This document shows positions 13,610-19,596 of a stretch of 19,596 nucleotides of DNA, piece by piece (the stretch's first letter is position 1; every line of letters starts with the position of its first letter). Source of the DNA: an uncultured Actinomyces sp. (GTDB taxonomy: Bacteria; Actinomycetota; Actinomycetes; Actinomycetales; Actinomycetaceae). The DNA is taken from positions 1 through 19,596 of the forward strand of contig CALEXZ010000168.1 in assembly GCA_937926195.1 (NCBI GenBank), given 5' to 3'. Both the position numbers and the translations under genes were made by a program. Below the pieces are notes generated by a model, which worked only from the letters and a program-made list of their open reading frames with translations, was not told the DNA's origin and ran no database searches.

Positions 13610-15007
13610 CTAGATGACCTCGCCCTTGTCATTGAAACTAGCCCACCGGGCTCCTTTCGGCAGGCCGGTCTCATGATCCACCAGCTTGTGTGGAATACCA
13701 GTCGGTGGTGCTGCTCGGTTGAAGGTCGCGCCCTCGAAGCTGGTGTCGGCGTTGAAGGTCGCGCCCTCGAAGCTGGTGTCGGCGTTGAAGGTCGCGCCCT
13801 CGAAGCTGGTGTCGGCGTTGAAGGTCGCGCCCCAGAAGATGGTGTCGGCGTTGAAGGTCGCGCCCCGGAACGTGACGTGGGCGTTGAAGGTCGCGCCCTC
13901 GAAGCTGGTGTTGGCGTTGAAGGTCGCGCCCCTGAAGATGGTGTCGGCGTTGAAGGTCGCGCCCCTGAAGCTGGTGTCGGCGTTGAAGGTCGCGCCCCTG
14001 AAGATGGTGTCGGCGTTGAAGGTCGCGTCCCAGAAGCTGGTGTCGGCGTTGAAGGTCGCGCCCCTGAACGTGACGTGGGCGTCGAAGGACGCACCTTGGA
14101 AAGTGGCGAAGGTGTGAAACCTCGCGCCCTGGAAGGACACGTCGGACGCCAACGTCACGCCTGTGAAACTAACGGATTCAGTGATCACGGCGTCATGAAG
14201 GTCGATGGTGCAGTCGCACCAGAGCTGATCGTCATCGACGTCCTGAGTGACTGCGTCGTGAGTGGCCGTATTCTCCCGGCGTTTGCGCAGATGCCTGCTG
14301 AGAACCTCCAGGACCGTCGACTCGACAGCGCCGTCGTTGCTCACGTACACCTTCTCGGACGTGGTCTCGCCATCGTCAGCATTCGTGTCGGCGACCGTCT
14401 CCCATGTCCCGCGCGGAGTGCGTAGGTAACCGCAGAGGATGTTGACGACACGCTGTCGGTAGTCGCCCCGGTAGGTGTCAGCGACGTCGGCGAGCGCGTA
14501 CACCCCGGCGATCCTCACCTGCGGGGACTCGCTTCCCAGCTGCTGCACGGCGTTGAGCAGCTTCTGCTCGGCCTTCTCCTGCTCGACGTCTTTTCTGGCG
14601 AGCTCTGCGGCTCTCTCGGCGCGCTCGGCGCTGGCACGCTCGCGGTACTTGATGACGAGGTATCCGGTTCCGCCGATGCCACCGATGGTGGTCAGGGACA
14701 CCTTGACGACCTCTAACGGGATAGCGTCGGCTCCGGCGCTGCGCCAGTTCGTCAACCACCGGTCCGACCAGAGTGCTCCCTGTCCCCAGAGCCATCCAAG
14801 CGCCGTGAAGACCACAAGAGCCAGGACGACCCACAAGAAAATGGCCCCGAAGAGCGGTAGTGCTCCTATGCGATCCGCGACGTAGCGCTGGAAACTGCGA
14901 AGACGTGCTCCTATGCGGTCCTTGACGGAACGCAGGAAACCGCGGCAAGACCTTGCGGCCCGCTTGCTTTTGGATGTGTCGGCCTTCTCGCCGCGCTTGC
15001 TTCTCAC
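13610..15007 (-). CDS. Membrane-anchored pentapeptide-repeat protein with homogenised repeats
   Basis: The 465-residue protein begins with a very basic cytoplasmic segment (1-45). A membrane helix follows at about 50-72, a second weaker one at about 99-119, and a charged, probably coiled-coil stretch at 122-157. Next is a small helical module (VRIAGVYALADVADTYRGDYRQRVV, split as 164-171 and on) and then DDDQLWCDC at 258-266. From about 275 to 430 runs an F-x-G-A-x-F-x-x-x-x-x pattern of 11 residues typical of pentapeptide_3-type beta helices. The final 25 residues carry TGLPKGARWASFNDKGEVI. Such repeats form a rod and usually mediate binding; the function is unknown. The GTG at 15007 was chosen because TATTAT lies exactly 6 bases before it. 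Longer frames upstream enter the paralogous gene. Confidence 0.85.
   Translation of the reverse strand: MRSKRGEKADTSKSKRAARSCRGFLRSVKDRIGARLRSFQRYVADRIGALPLFGAIFLWVVLALVVFTALGWLWGQGALWSDRWLTNWRSAGADAIPLEVVKVSLTTIGGIGGTGYLVIKYRERASAERAERAAELARKDVEQEKAEQKLLNAVQQLGSESPQVRIAGVYALADVADTYRGDYRQRVVNILCGYLRTPRGTWETVADTNADDGETTSEKVYVSNDGAVESTVLEVLSRHLRKRRENTATHDAVTQDVDDDQLWCDCTIDLHDAVITESVSFTGVTLASDVSFQGARFHTFATFQGASFDAHVTFRGATFNADTSFWDATFNADTIFRGATFNADTSFRGATFNADTIFRGATFNANTSFEGATFNAHVTFRGATFNADTIFWGATFNADTSFEGATFNADTSFEGATFNADTSFEGATFNRAAPPTGIPHKLVDHETGLPKGARWASFNDKGEVI
13718..14080 (-). repeat. Tandem array of eleven 33-bp units inside the pentapeptide gene
   Basis: Eleven back-to-back 33-base units begin at 13718 and recur every 33 bases, followed by two degenerate units up to 14146. 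Every unit starts GTTGAAGGTCGCG when read on the plus strand and differs from its neighbours at few positions. Units 2 and 3 are identical, as are 7 and 9. Each unit encodes 11 residues of the form GATFNADTSFR. Because 33 is a multiple of three, gain or loss of units keeps the frame. There are no spacers, so this is not a CRISPR array. Confidence 0.95.
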
Positions 15008-15013
15008 GGTAGC

Positions 15014-15019
15014 ATAATA
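15014..15019 (-). promoter_or_regulatory. Start-proximal -10 box for the first pentapeptide gene
   Basis: TATTAT on the minus strand is an almost perfect -10 hexamer, rare in this GC-rich DNA, and ends 6 bases before the GTG at 15007. It implies the gene has its own promoter and a leaderless mRNA, even though it follows its paralogue on the same strand. Confidence 0.65.
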
Positions 15020-15056
15020 CCGATCAACTGGTCTCCGGGAGCCGCTACGGCTGGCG

Positions 15057-15138
15057 CTAGGTCGGGTACACAGAGACCGTCGTGCCTGCTTCCACGTCAG
15101 GGTGACGCACACGGTCCCAGTTACGGGCACAGACCTAG
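15057..15138 (-). other. Nested inverted repeats between the two pentapeptide genes
   Basis: Three inverted repeats share one centre. CTAGGTC (15057-15063) pairs with GACCTAG (15132-15138). GACCGT plus GTG (15075-15084, one bulged base) pairs with CACACGGTC (15108-15116). CGTCA (15095-15099) pairs with TGACG (15103-15107) around a 3-base loop. The outer arm covers the stop codon of the upstream paralogue at 15135-15137. Together they could fold into one interrupted stem-loop in the RNA, perhaps a terminator or attenuator between the two genes. No T-tract follows. Confidence 0.4.
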
Positions 15139-16709
15139 GCCGGGAGCACCTCGATGACGTTGCCCTTGTCGTCGAAACGCGCCCACGAGGCGCCCGGGGG
15201 CAGGCCGGTCTTCTCGAGCCCCAGGTCCGGTGGGAAGGCGATGGCGATGCCCGGATCACGCCTGGCGCGGTCGTTGAACAGGCAGTCGGTCATGGCAGCG
15301 CCAGGGGAGAACACCGCGTCAAGGAAGACGGCGTCGCCCGCGAAGGACGCGCCCTGGGGCTCGCCCCCGTAGAAGCACGCCTCCTGGAAGTACGCACCCC
15401 GGGCGAAGACCGTCCCCACCAGGTCCGGAGGTGCGTCGAAGCTGGTCCATTTGAAGTAGCTGTCACCCTGAAACCGGGCGCTGCGGAACGAGATCGCGTC
15501 CTCGAAGACGGCCAACGCGAAGACAACGTCGTAATGGAACAGCGTGTTCGAGAACGATGTCGTGGCACCGAACATGGCGTTCTCGAAGGTGGCCATCGAC
15601 CGGAACTCGGCACCCGACAGGTCGGCCGTGTCGTGGAAACGGACCCCGAGGAACACGATGTCGTCGCTCAGGCGAGCGTTCTTGAACGAGGCCCTGCCCA
15701 TGAAGTCCGTCGCCCTGAACAGGCAGCCGCGAGCGAACTGGGCGTCCTGGAAGGTTGCGGCGGCGTCGAAACGGGCTCCCCAGAACTCTGCCCGCTCCCG
15801 GAACGAGGCGCCCGCGAAGGAGACGGTTCCCTGGAACCAGGCACGATCGAAGTCGGCCAGGAAGAAGGAGGTGCGGGTGAAATCCGCACCCTCGAGAAGC
15901 CTCGCGTCGCTCAGACTCATCTCACCGTTGACCGTCAGGTGGTCGAAGTCGACCCGTTCGGACAGGATCGCGCCGTCCAGGTTGAAGCGGCACTCGCACC
16001 ACAGCTGATCGTCCTCGACCTCCTGGGTGACGGCCTCGCAGGCCCCGGTGGCGTCGCGGCGCCGTCTCAGGTGCCTGCGCATCTCCTCCAGCACCAAGGA
16101 CTCAACAGGCTGGTCGAGACTGACGAAGGTCGTTGTCGGCCCCACCCCGTAGGTCCCGCCCGACGGGTCGACGTCGTACGTGTAGGACCCTCGCTGGCGG
16201 CGCAGGTAGTCGCACAGGGCATCCACCACACGCTGCCGGTACGTCCAGCGGTAGGTGTCGGCCACCTCGACGAGAGCACGGACTCCCTCCAGCTTCTGCT
16301 CGACCAGGCGTCCGGACATCTGCGTCATCGCCGCCTCGAACCGGTGGTCCGCCTCCTCGGCCTCGGCCGGGGTGAGCCCACTCGTCATCGTGAACTGCTG
16401 CGTGCCCGCCCACCGGCGCAACCTGATGAGGAGGAACCCGGAGACCACGACGACGAGCACCGTCGGCACGAGCACCATGAGGGTGTCCAACGGAGTCGCG
16501 GGGGCGCGCTCGCCCTGCCACGCGGCCAGCAGACGCTGCGACGTCCACAGTCCGCCATCGCCGGTGACCCATCCCGCGAGCGTGAACACCGCCAGGACGA
16601 CGGCCGCCCAGACGAGGACGGCACGGAGGAGGGGCAGGCTCCCGAACCACAGGGCCACCCGACGTGTGAGATGCCGCCCTGCGTCTGGATCACCGCTACT
16701 CGTGGACAT
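15135..16709 (-). CDS. Membrane-anchored pentapeptide-repeat protein, diverged repeats
   Basis: The 524-residue protein is a paralogue of the gene just downstream. It has membrane helices at about 26-48 and 75-97 and a charged linker. The shared module VADTYRWTYRQRVVDALCDYLR is at 149-170, and DDQLWCEC at 233-240. Diverged F-x-x-A-x-F repeats run from about 265 to 480 (FAGASFRERAEFWGARF and similar). The tail TGLPPGASWARFDDKGNVIE is also shared. Unlike its partner, its repeats are not alike at DNA level, so it is the older or slower-changing copy. The ATG at 16709 was chosen because AAGGGA lies 6 bases upstream. The open frame reaches 16841 but the added residues look random. A TACGAT at 16747-16752 could be its -10 box. 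Function unknown; possibly a membrane-tethered scaffold or interaction surface. Confidence 0.85.
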   Translation of the reverse strand: MSTSSGDPDAGRHLTRRVALWFGSLPLLRAVLVWAAVVLAVFTLAGWVTGDGGLWTSQRLLAAWQGERAPATPLDTLMVLVPTVLVVVVSGFLLIRLRRWAGTQQFTMTSGLTPAEAEEADHRFEAAMTQMSGRLVEQKLEGVRALVEVADTYRWTYRQRVVDALCDYLRRQRGSYTYDVDPSGGTYGVGPTTTFVSLDQPVESLVLEEMRRHLRRRRDATGACEAVTQEVEDDQLWCECRFNLDGAILSERVDFDHLTVNGEMSLSDARLLEGADFTRTSFFLADFDRAWFQGTVSFAGASFRERAEFWGARFDAAATFQDAQFARGCLFRATDFMGRASFKNARLSDDIVFLGVRFHDTADLSGAEFRSMATFENAMFGATTSFSNTLFHYDVVFALAVFEDAISFRSARFQGDSYFKWTSFDAPPDLVGTVFARGAYFQEACFYGGEPQGASFAGDAVFLDAVFSPGAAMTDCLFNDRARRDPGIAIAFPPDLGLEKTGLPPGASWARFDDKGNVIEVLPA

Positions 16710-16746
16710 CTGTGTCCCTTCCTGTGCGCCCACCGCCGGCACCGGC

Positions 16747-16752
16747 ATCGTA
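16747..16752 (-). promoter_or_regulatory. Possible -10 box for the second pentapeptide gene
   Basis: TACGAT on the minus strand fits TANNNT and would yield a leader of about 30 bases carrying the AAGGGA ribosome site before the ATG at 16709. No -35 box is apparent. Confidence 0.35.
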
Positions 16753-16888
16753 TCGACCGTGCGCCCGCCCGGCGGTAGCCACGTCCGGCTGGGAGCGGAA
16801 TCGCCCGTCGGCACGGACCCCGGCCGAACACCCCAGAGCACGACAGACTGACGACGGCGACCACGGGACGGTGCCGGTGCCTCACCGC

Positions 16889-16894
16889 TAGGCT
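16889..16894 (+). promoter_or_regulatory. Start-proximal -10 box for pgi
   Basis: TAGGCT ends 6 bases before the pgi ATG at 16901, with no room for a ribosome site, so pgi is predicted to be translated from a leaderless mRNA. Box and spacing are identical to those of parA. Confidence 0.65.
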
Positions 16895-16900
16895 ACTGAC

Positions 16901-18556
16901 ATGCTGACTCCGGTTGACCCCACCACCACACCCGCCTGGACGACCCTCACCAAGCTGCACGCCGACCTGCGGCCGGACCTGCGCACCTGGTTCGCCCAGG
17001 ACCCGCAGCGAGCCGAGCGCTTCTCCTACGAGCTCGGAGACCTCTTCGTCGACCTGTCCAAGAACCTCCTGACCGACGAGGTGCGTGACGCCCTCGCCGC
17101 CCTGGCCGAGCAGGTCGACGTCCCCGGCCGCCGCGACGCCATGTACGCCGGCGAGCACATCAACGTCACCGAGGACCGTGCTGTCCTGCACACCGCCCTG
17201 CGCCGCCCCGCCACGGACACGCTCACCGTCGACGGCCAGGACGTCGTCACCGACGTGCACGCGGTGCTCGAGCGCGTCTACGCCTTCGCCGAGCGCGTGC
17301 GCTCGGGGGAGTGGACGGGCGTGACCGGCAAGCGCATCGCCACCGTCGTCAACATCGGCATCGGCGGCTCCGACCTCGGCCCCGTCATGGTCTATGAGGC
17401 CCTCAAGCCCTACGTCCAGGACGGGCTGGAGTGCCGGTTCATCTCCAACATCGACCCGGCCGACTGCGCCGAGAAGGTCAAGGACCTCGACCCCGAGACC
17501 ACCCTGTTCATCATCGCCTCCAAGACCTTCACGACCCTGGAGACGCTGACGAACGCGCGCATGGCCCGCGACTGGTTCCTCACCGCGCTCACGTCCCGCG
17601 GGGTGAGCACCGACGGTGCCATCGCCAAGCACTTCGTCGCCGTGTCCACCGCCCTGAACAAGGTCGCCGAGTTCGGCATCGACCCGGACAACGCCTTCGG
17701 CTTCTGGAGCTGGGTGGGCGGGCGCTACTCCGTCGACTCCGCCGTCGGCACGGTCCTCGCCGTGGCCATCGGCCCGGACAACTTCCGTGACTTCCTCGCC
17801 GGCTTCCACGCCGTCGACGAGCACTTCGCGACCAAGCCCCCGGCTGAGAACGTCCCCATGCTCATGGGCATGCTCAACGTCTGGTACGTCAACTTCTTCA
17901 AGTCCGCCACGCACGCCGTCCTGCCCTACGCCCAGTACCTGCACCGCTTCGCCGCCTACCTGCAGCAGCTGACCATGGAGTCCAACGGCAAGAGCGTGCG
18001 CTGGGACGGCACGCCCGTGACCACCGACACCGGTGAGGTCTTCTGGGGCGAGCCCGGCACCAACGGCCAGCACGCCTTCTACCAGCTCATCCACCAGGGC
18101 ACCCAGCTCATCCCCGCCGACTTCATCGCGGTGGCCAGGCCCGCCCACCCCGTCAAGGACGGGGACGTGGACGTGCACGAGCTGTTCCTGTCCAACTACC
18201 TGGCCCAGACGGCCGCCCTGGCCTTCGGTAAGACCGCCGAGGAGGTGCGTGCCGAGGGCACGTCCGAGGAGATCGTCCCCGCCCGTGTCTTCGCGGGCAA
18301 CCGGCCGACGACGTCGATCCTCGCCCCGGCGCTCACCCCCTCGGTGGTGGGCCAGCTCATCGCCCTGTACGAGCACATCACCTTCACCCAGGGCATCGTG
18401 TGGGGCATCGACTCCTTCGACCAGTGGGGCGTCGAGCTGGGCAAGAAGCTGGCCCTGGAGATCGCCCCGGCCGTCCAGGGCGACGAGGCGGCCCTGGCCG
18501 CACAGGACTCCTCCACGCAGCAGCTCGTGCGCCGCTACCGCGCCGCGCGCTACTGA
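16901..18556 (+). CDS. pgi: Glucose-6-phosphate isomerase
   Basis: This enzyme interconverts glucose 6-phosphate and fructose 6-phosphate. The 551-residue length is normal for the long bacterial/eukaryotic type. Seen are NIGIGGSDLGP (sugar-phosphate loop), SKTFTTLET, and the first family signature FWSWVGGRYSVDSAVG. The active-site residues are E360 in MESNGKSV, H391 in TNGQHAF and K515 in the second signature GIDSFDQWGVELGKKLA. Together these make an intact enzyme very likely. It starts at ATG 16901 directly behind a -10 box. A rhodanese gene follows after 14 bases and shares the terminator at 18902-18939. It is divergent from the second pentapeptide gene, with 191 bases between them. Confidence 0.98.
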   Translation: MLTPVDPTTTPAWTTLTKLHADLRPDLRTWFAQDPQRAERFSYELGDLFVDLSKNLLTDEVRDALAALAEQVDVPGRRDAMYAGEHINVTEDRAVLHTALRRPATDTLTVDGQDVVTDVHAVLERVYAFAERVRSGEWTGVTGKRIATVVNIGIGGSDLGPVMVYEALKPYVQDGLECRFISNIDPADCAEKVKDLDPETTLFIIASKTFTTLETLTNARMARDWFLTALTSRGVSTDGAIAKHFVAVSTALNKVAEFGIDPDNAFGFWSWVGGRYSVDSAVGTVLAVAIGPDNFRDFLAGFHAVDEHFATKPPAENVPMLMGMLNVWYVNFFKSATHAVLPYAQYLHRFAAYLQQLTMESNGKSVRWDGTPVTTDTGEVFWGEPGTNGQHAFYQLIHQGTQLIPADFIAVARPAHPVKDGDVDVHELFLSNYLAQTAALAFGKTAEEVRAEGTSEEIVPARVFAGNRPTTSILAPALTPSVVGQLIALYEHITFTQGIVWGIDSFDQWGVELGKKLALEIAPAVQGDEAALAAQDSSTQQLVRRYRAARY

Positions 18557-18570
18557 GAGGGGAGTGAGCC

Positions 18571-18882
18571 ATGGAGGAGATGAGCGCGCAGGAGCTGCGT
18601 GAGCGCATCACGTCCGGGGACGCGCCCGGTGGCACCTACACGCTGCTGGACGTGCGTGAGCCCTCCGAGGTCGCCGAGGAGGCGATTGACGGGTCCCTGC
18701 GGATCCCCCTGGGGGAGGTCGTCGCACGGATGGGCGAGCTCGACGCATCGCGCGAGACTGTGGTGCACTGCGGCGGAGGCACACGCTCCGCCCGCGCCAT
18801 CGAGGCCCTGCGAGCGGCCGGGTACGAGGGGCGGCTCGTCAACTTCGCCGGCGGCATGAGGGGGTGGAACGCCTCCGCCTGA
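18571..18882 (+). CDS. Single-domain rhodanese (sulfurtransferase family)
   Basis: The 103-residue protein is a stand-alone rhodanese domain. It begins MEEMSAQELRERI and has the TLLDVREPSEVAEEAIDGSLRIPLGEV strands (split at residue 25-48). The active-site loop is HCGGGTRSARA with catalytic cysteine C67, and it closes with FAGGMRGWN. Such proteins carry a persulfide on the cysteine and pass sulfur, for example to cyanide, thiols or sulfur-trafficking partners; the partner here is unknown. The ATG at 18571 has AGGGGAG 8 bases upstream. An ATG at 18580 is possible but has no room for a site. It follows pgi by 14 bases and is probably co-transcribed with it. Confidence 0.92.
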   Translation: MEEMSAQELRERITSGDAPGGTYTLLDVREPSEVAEEAIDGSLRIPLGEVVARMGELDASRETVVHCGGGTRSARAIEALRAAGYEGRLVNFAGGMRGWNASA

Positions 18883-18901
18883 GCGCGCGGGACACCTGAG
18901 G

Positions 18902-18939
18902 TCGGTGGGCGGTGACGGGTGTCACCGCCCACCGATTTC
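18902..18939 (+). terminator. Intrinsic terminator after pgi-rhodanese
   Basis: Arms 18902-18916 and 18921-18935 pair perfectly over 15 bases around a 4-base loop and are followed by TTTC. It lies 20 bases past the rhodanese stop and ahead of the tRNA promoter. Confidence 0.9.
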
Positions 18940-18960
18940 GGTGCAGGGGCCCCGATGGGC

Positions 18961-18966
18961 TAAGGT
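18961..18966 (+). promoter_or_regulatory. Probable -10 box for tRNA-Pro
   Basis: TAAGGT lies about 35 bases before the mature tRNA 5' end, leaving a short 5' leader for RNase P. A weak TCGGTG at 18938-18943 could serve as -35 at 17-base spacing. Confidence 0.5.
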
Positions 18967-19001
18967 TCTTCTCGTTCCGACCGGACGCAGTCCGCGAGGC
19001 A

Positions 19002-19075
<74 letters not shown>

Positions 19076-19081
19076 CGTTGG

Positions 19082-19112
19082 AACCGCAGGGCCACGTGCT
19101 CTGCGGTTTTCT
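19082..19112 (+). terminator. Intrinsic terminator after tRNA-Pro
   Basis: AACCGCAG (19082-19089) pairs with CTGCGGTT (19101-19108) around an 11-base loop, and the 3' arm runs into TTTTCT. It starts 7 bases past the tRNA end. Confidence 0.85.
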
Positions 19113-19148
19113 GCGTTCCCGAGGCGATCCAGGGCATCGGCGCCCCAA

Positions 19149-19167
19149 CAAGGTTAGGCTTAGCTAT
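19149..19167 (+). promoter_or_regulatory. Candidate DtxR/IdeR iron box overlapping a -10 box
   Basis: The 19 bases CAAGGTTAGGCTTAGCTAT match the known IdeR/DtxR consensus TTAGGTTAGGCTAACCTAA at 14 of 19 positions, including the whole AGGTTAGGCT core. TAGGCT at 19155-19160 fits the -10 pattern, so a repressor bound here would block transcription. This predicts that the following DUF4418 gene is repressed when iron is sufficient. Confidence 0.6.
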
Positions 19168-19222
19168 GCGATTATCCCTGAGCTACGGTCCGCGTCCGCG
19201 CGCGGACGAGGAAGGAAACCCA

Positions 19223-19596
19223 GTGTCGAAGAAGAGCGCCCTCGCGCCATTGGTCCCCGCAGTGCTGAGCCTGCTGCTCGTCGCAGGGGGGACGACCGTG
19301 TTCGCCGCGTGCGACCCCAAACCCGACGGCTCGTGGATGCAGTGCCACAGCTGCCAGAACACGGTGGCGGCCGGAGCCGGGGGGCTGGCCCTGCTCTTCG
19401 GGGCCTCCGCGTTCGTCAAGAACCGGTCCCTGCGGCTCGCCCTCCAGACGCTCGGGGTGGTCGGCGCCGCCGTCACGTTCTTCATCCCCGGCGGCATCTG
19501 CCCCATGTGCATGATGCGCACCATGCGCTGCTACACGGTGTTCCAGCCCTTCGTCCGGATCATGAGCGTCCTCGTCGCCGCTGGCGGCGTCGGCGC
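19223..19596 (+). CDS. DUF4418-like membrane protein (3' end outside window)
   Basis: The visible 124 residues show hydrophobic segments at about 8-28, 49-65, 72-90 and from 109 on. Six cysteines fall in two clusters: C30, C41 and C44 (ACDPKPDGSWMQCHSC) and C93, C96 and C103 (GGICPMCMMRTMRC). Paired extracytoplasmic cysteine motifs of the MxCH and GxCxxCMM kind in a four-helix protein are what I know of DUF4418, a family of unknown function often found beside ABC transporter genes. Metal or heme handling is an inference. The GTG at 19223 has AGGAAGGA at 19209-19216. The in-frame ATG at 19166 would add 19 polar residues and sits 5 bases behind a -10 box, so it cannot be excluded. Confidence 0.7.
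   Translation, partial: MSKKSALAPLVPAVLSLLLVAGGTTVFAACDPKPDGSWMQCHSCQNTVAAGAGGLALLFGASAFVKNRSLRLALQTLGVVGAAVTFFIPGGICPMCMMRTMRCYTVFQPFVRIMSVLVAAGGVG

Noticed and set aside
13718..14146. CRISPR array
   Set aside because: Units are contiguous with no unique spacers and lie inside a coding frame; no cas genes are nearby.
13445..14425. Plus-strand frames across the repeat array (326 codons, and another at 13686-14117)
   Set aside because: Any frame without a stop in one 33-base unit stays open through the whole array. The peptides only repeat GVEGRALEA-like strings and lack start signals.
16710..16841. 44-residue N-terminal extension of the second pentapeptide protein
   Set aside because: The extra residues show no conserved content, and the ATG at 16709 has a well-spaced AAGGGA site.
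16385..18376. 663-codon minus-strand frame opposite pgi
   Set aside because: Same cause: repetitive G/V/D/H composition, no motifs, and overlap with an unmistakable pgi.

Overview
The window is a piece of a chromosome from a high-GC actinobacterium, most likely of the Actinomyces / Actinomycetaceae type. I infer this from three things. Codons end almost always in G or C. The block xerD - parA - scpA - scpB - rluB - cmk/der has the order known from actinobacteria such as Mycobacterium. Cytidylate kinase and GTPase Der are fused, as reported for Bifidobacterium and relatives. No phage, insertion sequence, CRISPR array or rRNA was found.

Layout. Positions 1-1543 hold the end of pgk and complete tpiA (glycolysis), closed by a strong hairpin. 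Positions 1707-8548 are one long co-directional run with touching or overlapping ORFs: secG, xerD, an orphan ParA, the condensin subunits ScpA and ScpB, RluB, a TyrA-ACT prephenate dehydrogenase and a ketopantoate-reductase-like protein. Positions 8682-10859 encode the Cmk-Der fusion. Positions 10898-13259 are a patch of small single-gene units on both strands: a three-helix membrane protein, two VOC/glyoxalase-fold proteins, and an AraC regulator divergent from the second VOC gene. Positions 13260-13609 show no gene. Positions 13610-16709 carry two paralogous membrane-anchored pentapeptide-repeat proteins on the minus strand. One of them contains a nearly perfect 33-bp tandem array. Positions 16901-18882 are pgi plus a rhodanese, closed by a perfect 15-bp hairpin. 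Then come tRNA-Pro(GGG) with its own terminator and the start of a DUF4418 membrane protein, which sits behind a DtxR/IdeR-like iron box.

How the genes fit together. Most of the window is housekeeping: central glycolysis (pgk, tpiA, pgi), protein export (secG), chromosome dimer resolution and segregation (xerD, parA, scpAB), ribosome maturation (rluB, der), nucleotide supply (cmk) and tyrosine synthesis (tyrA). The accessory part is 10.9-16.7 kb.

Three observations stand out. First, a TANNNT -10 box lies 6-7 nt before the start codon of six genes (parA, the small membrane protein, both VOC genes, one pentapeptide gene, pgi). This is the layout of leaderless transcripts, and it helps to choose start codons. 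Second, the pentapeptide pair shares an unusual architecture: two membrane helices, a VADTYR/YRQRVV module, a DDQLWCxC motif, the repeats, and a conserved TGLPxGAxWAxF tail. One copy has recently amplified repeats. Third, there is a candidate iron box in front of the DUF4418 gene. All calls come from reading the sequence; no searches were run.
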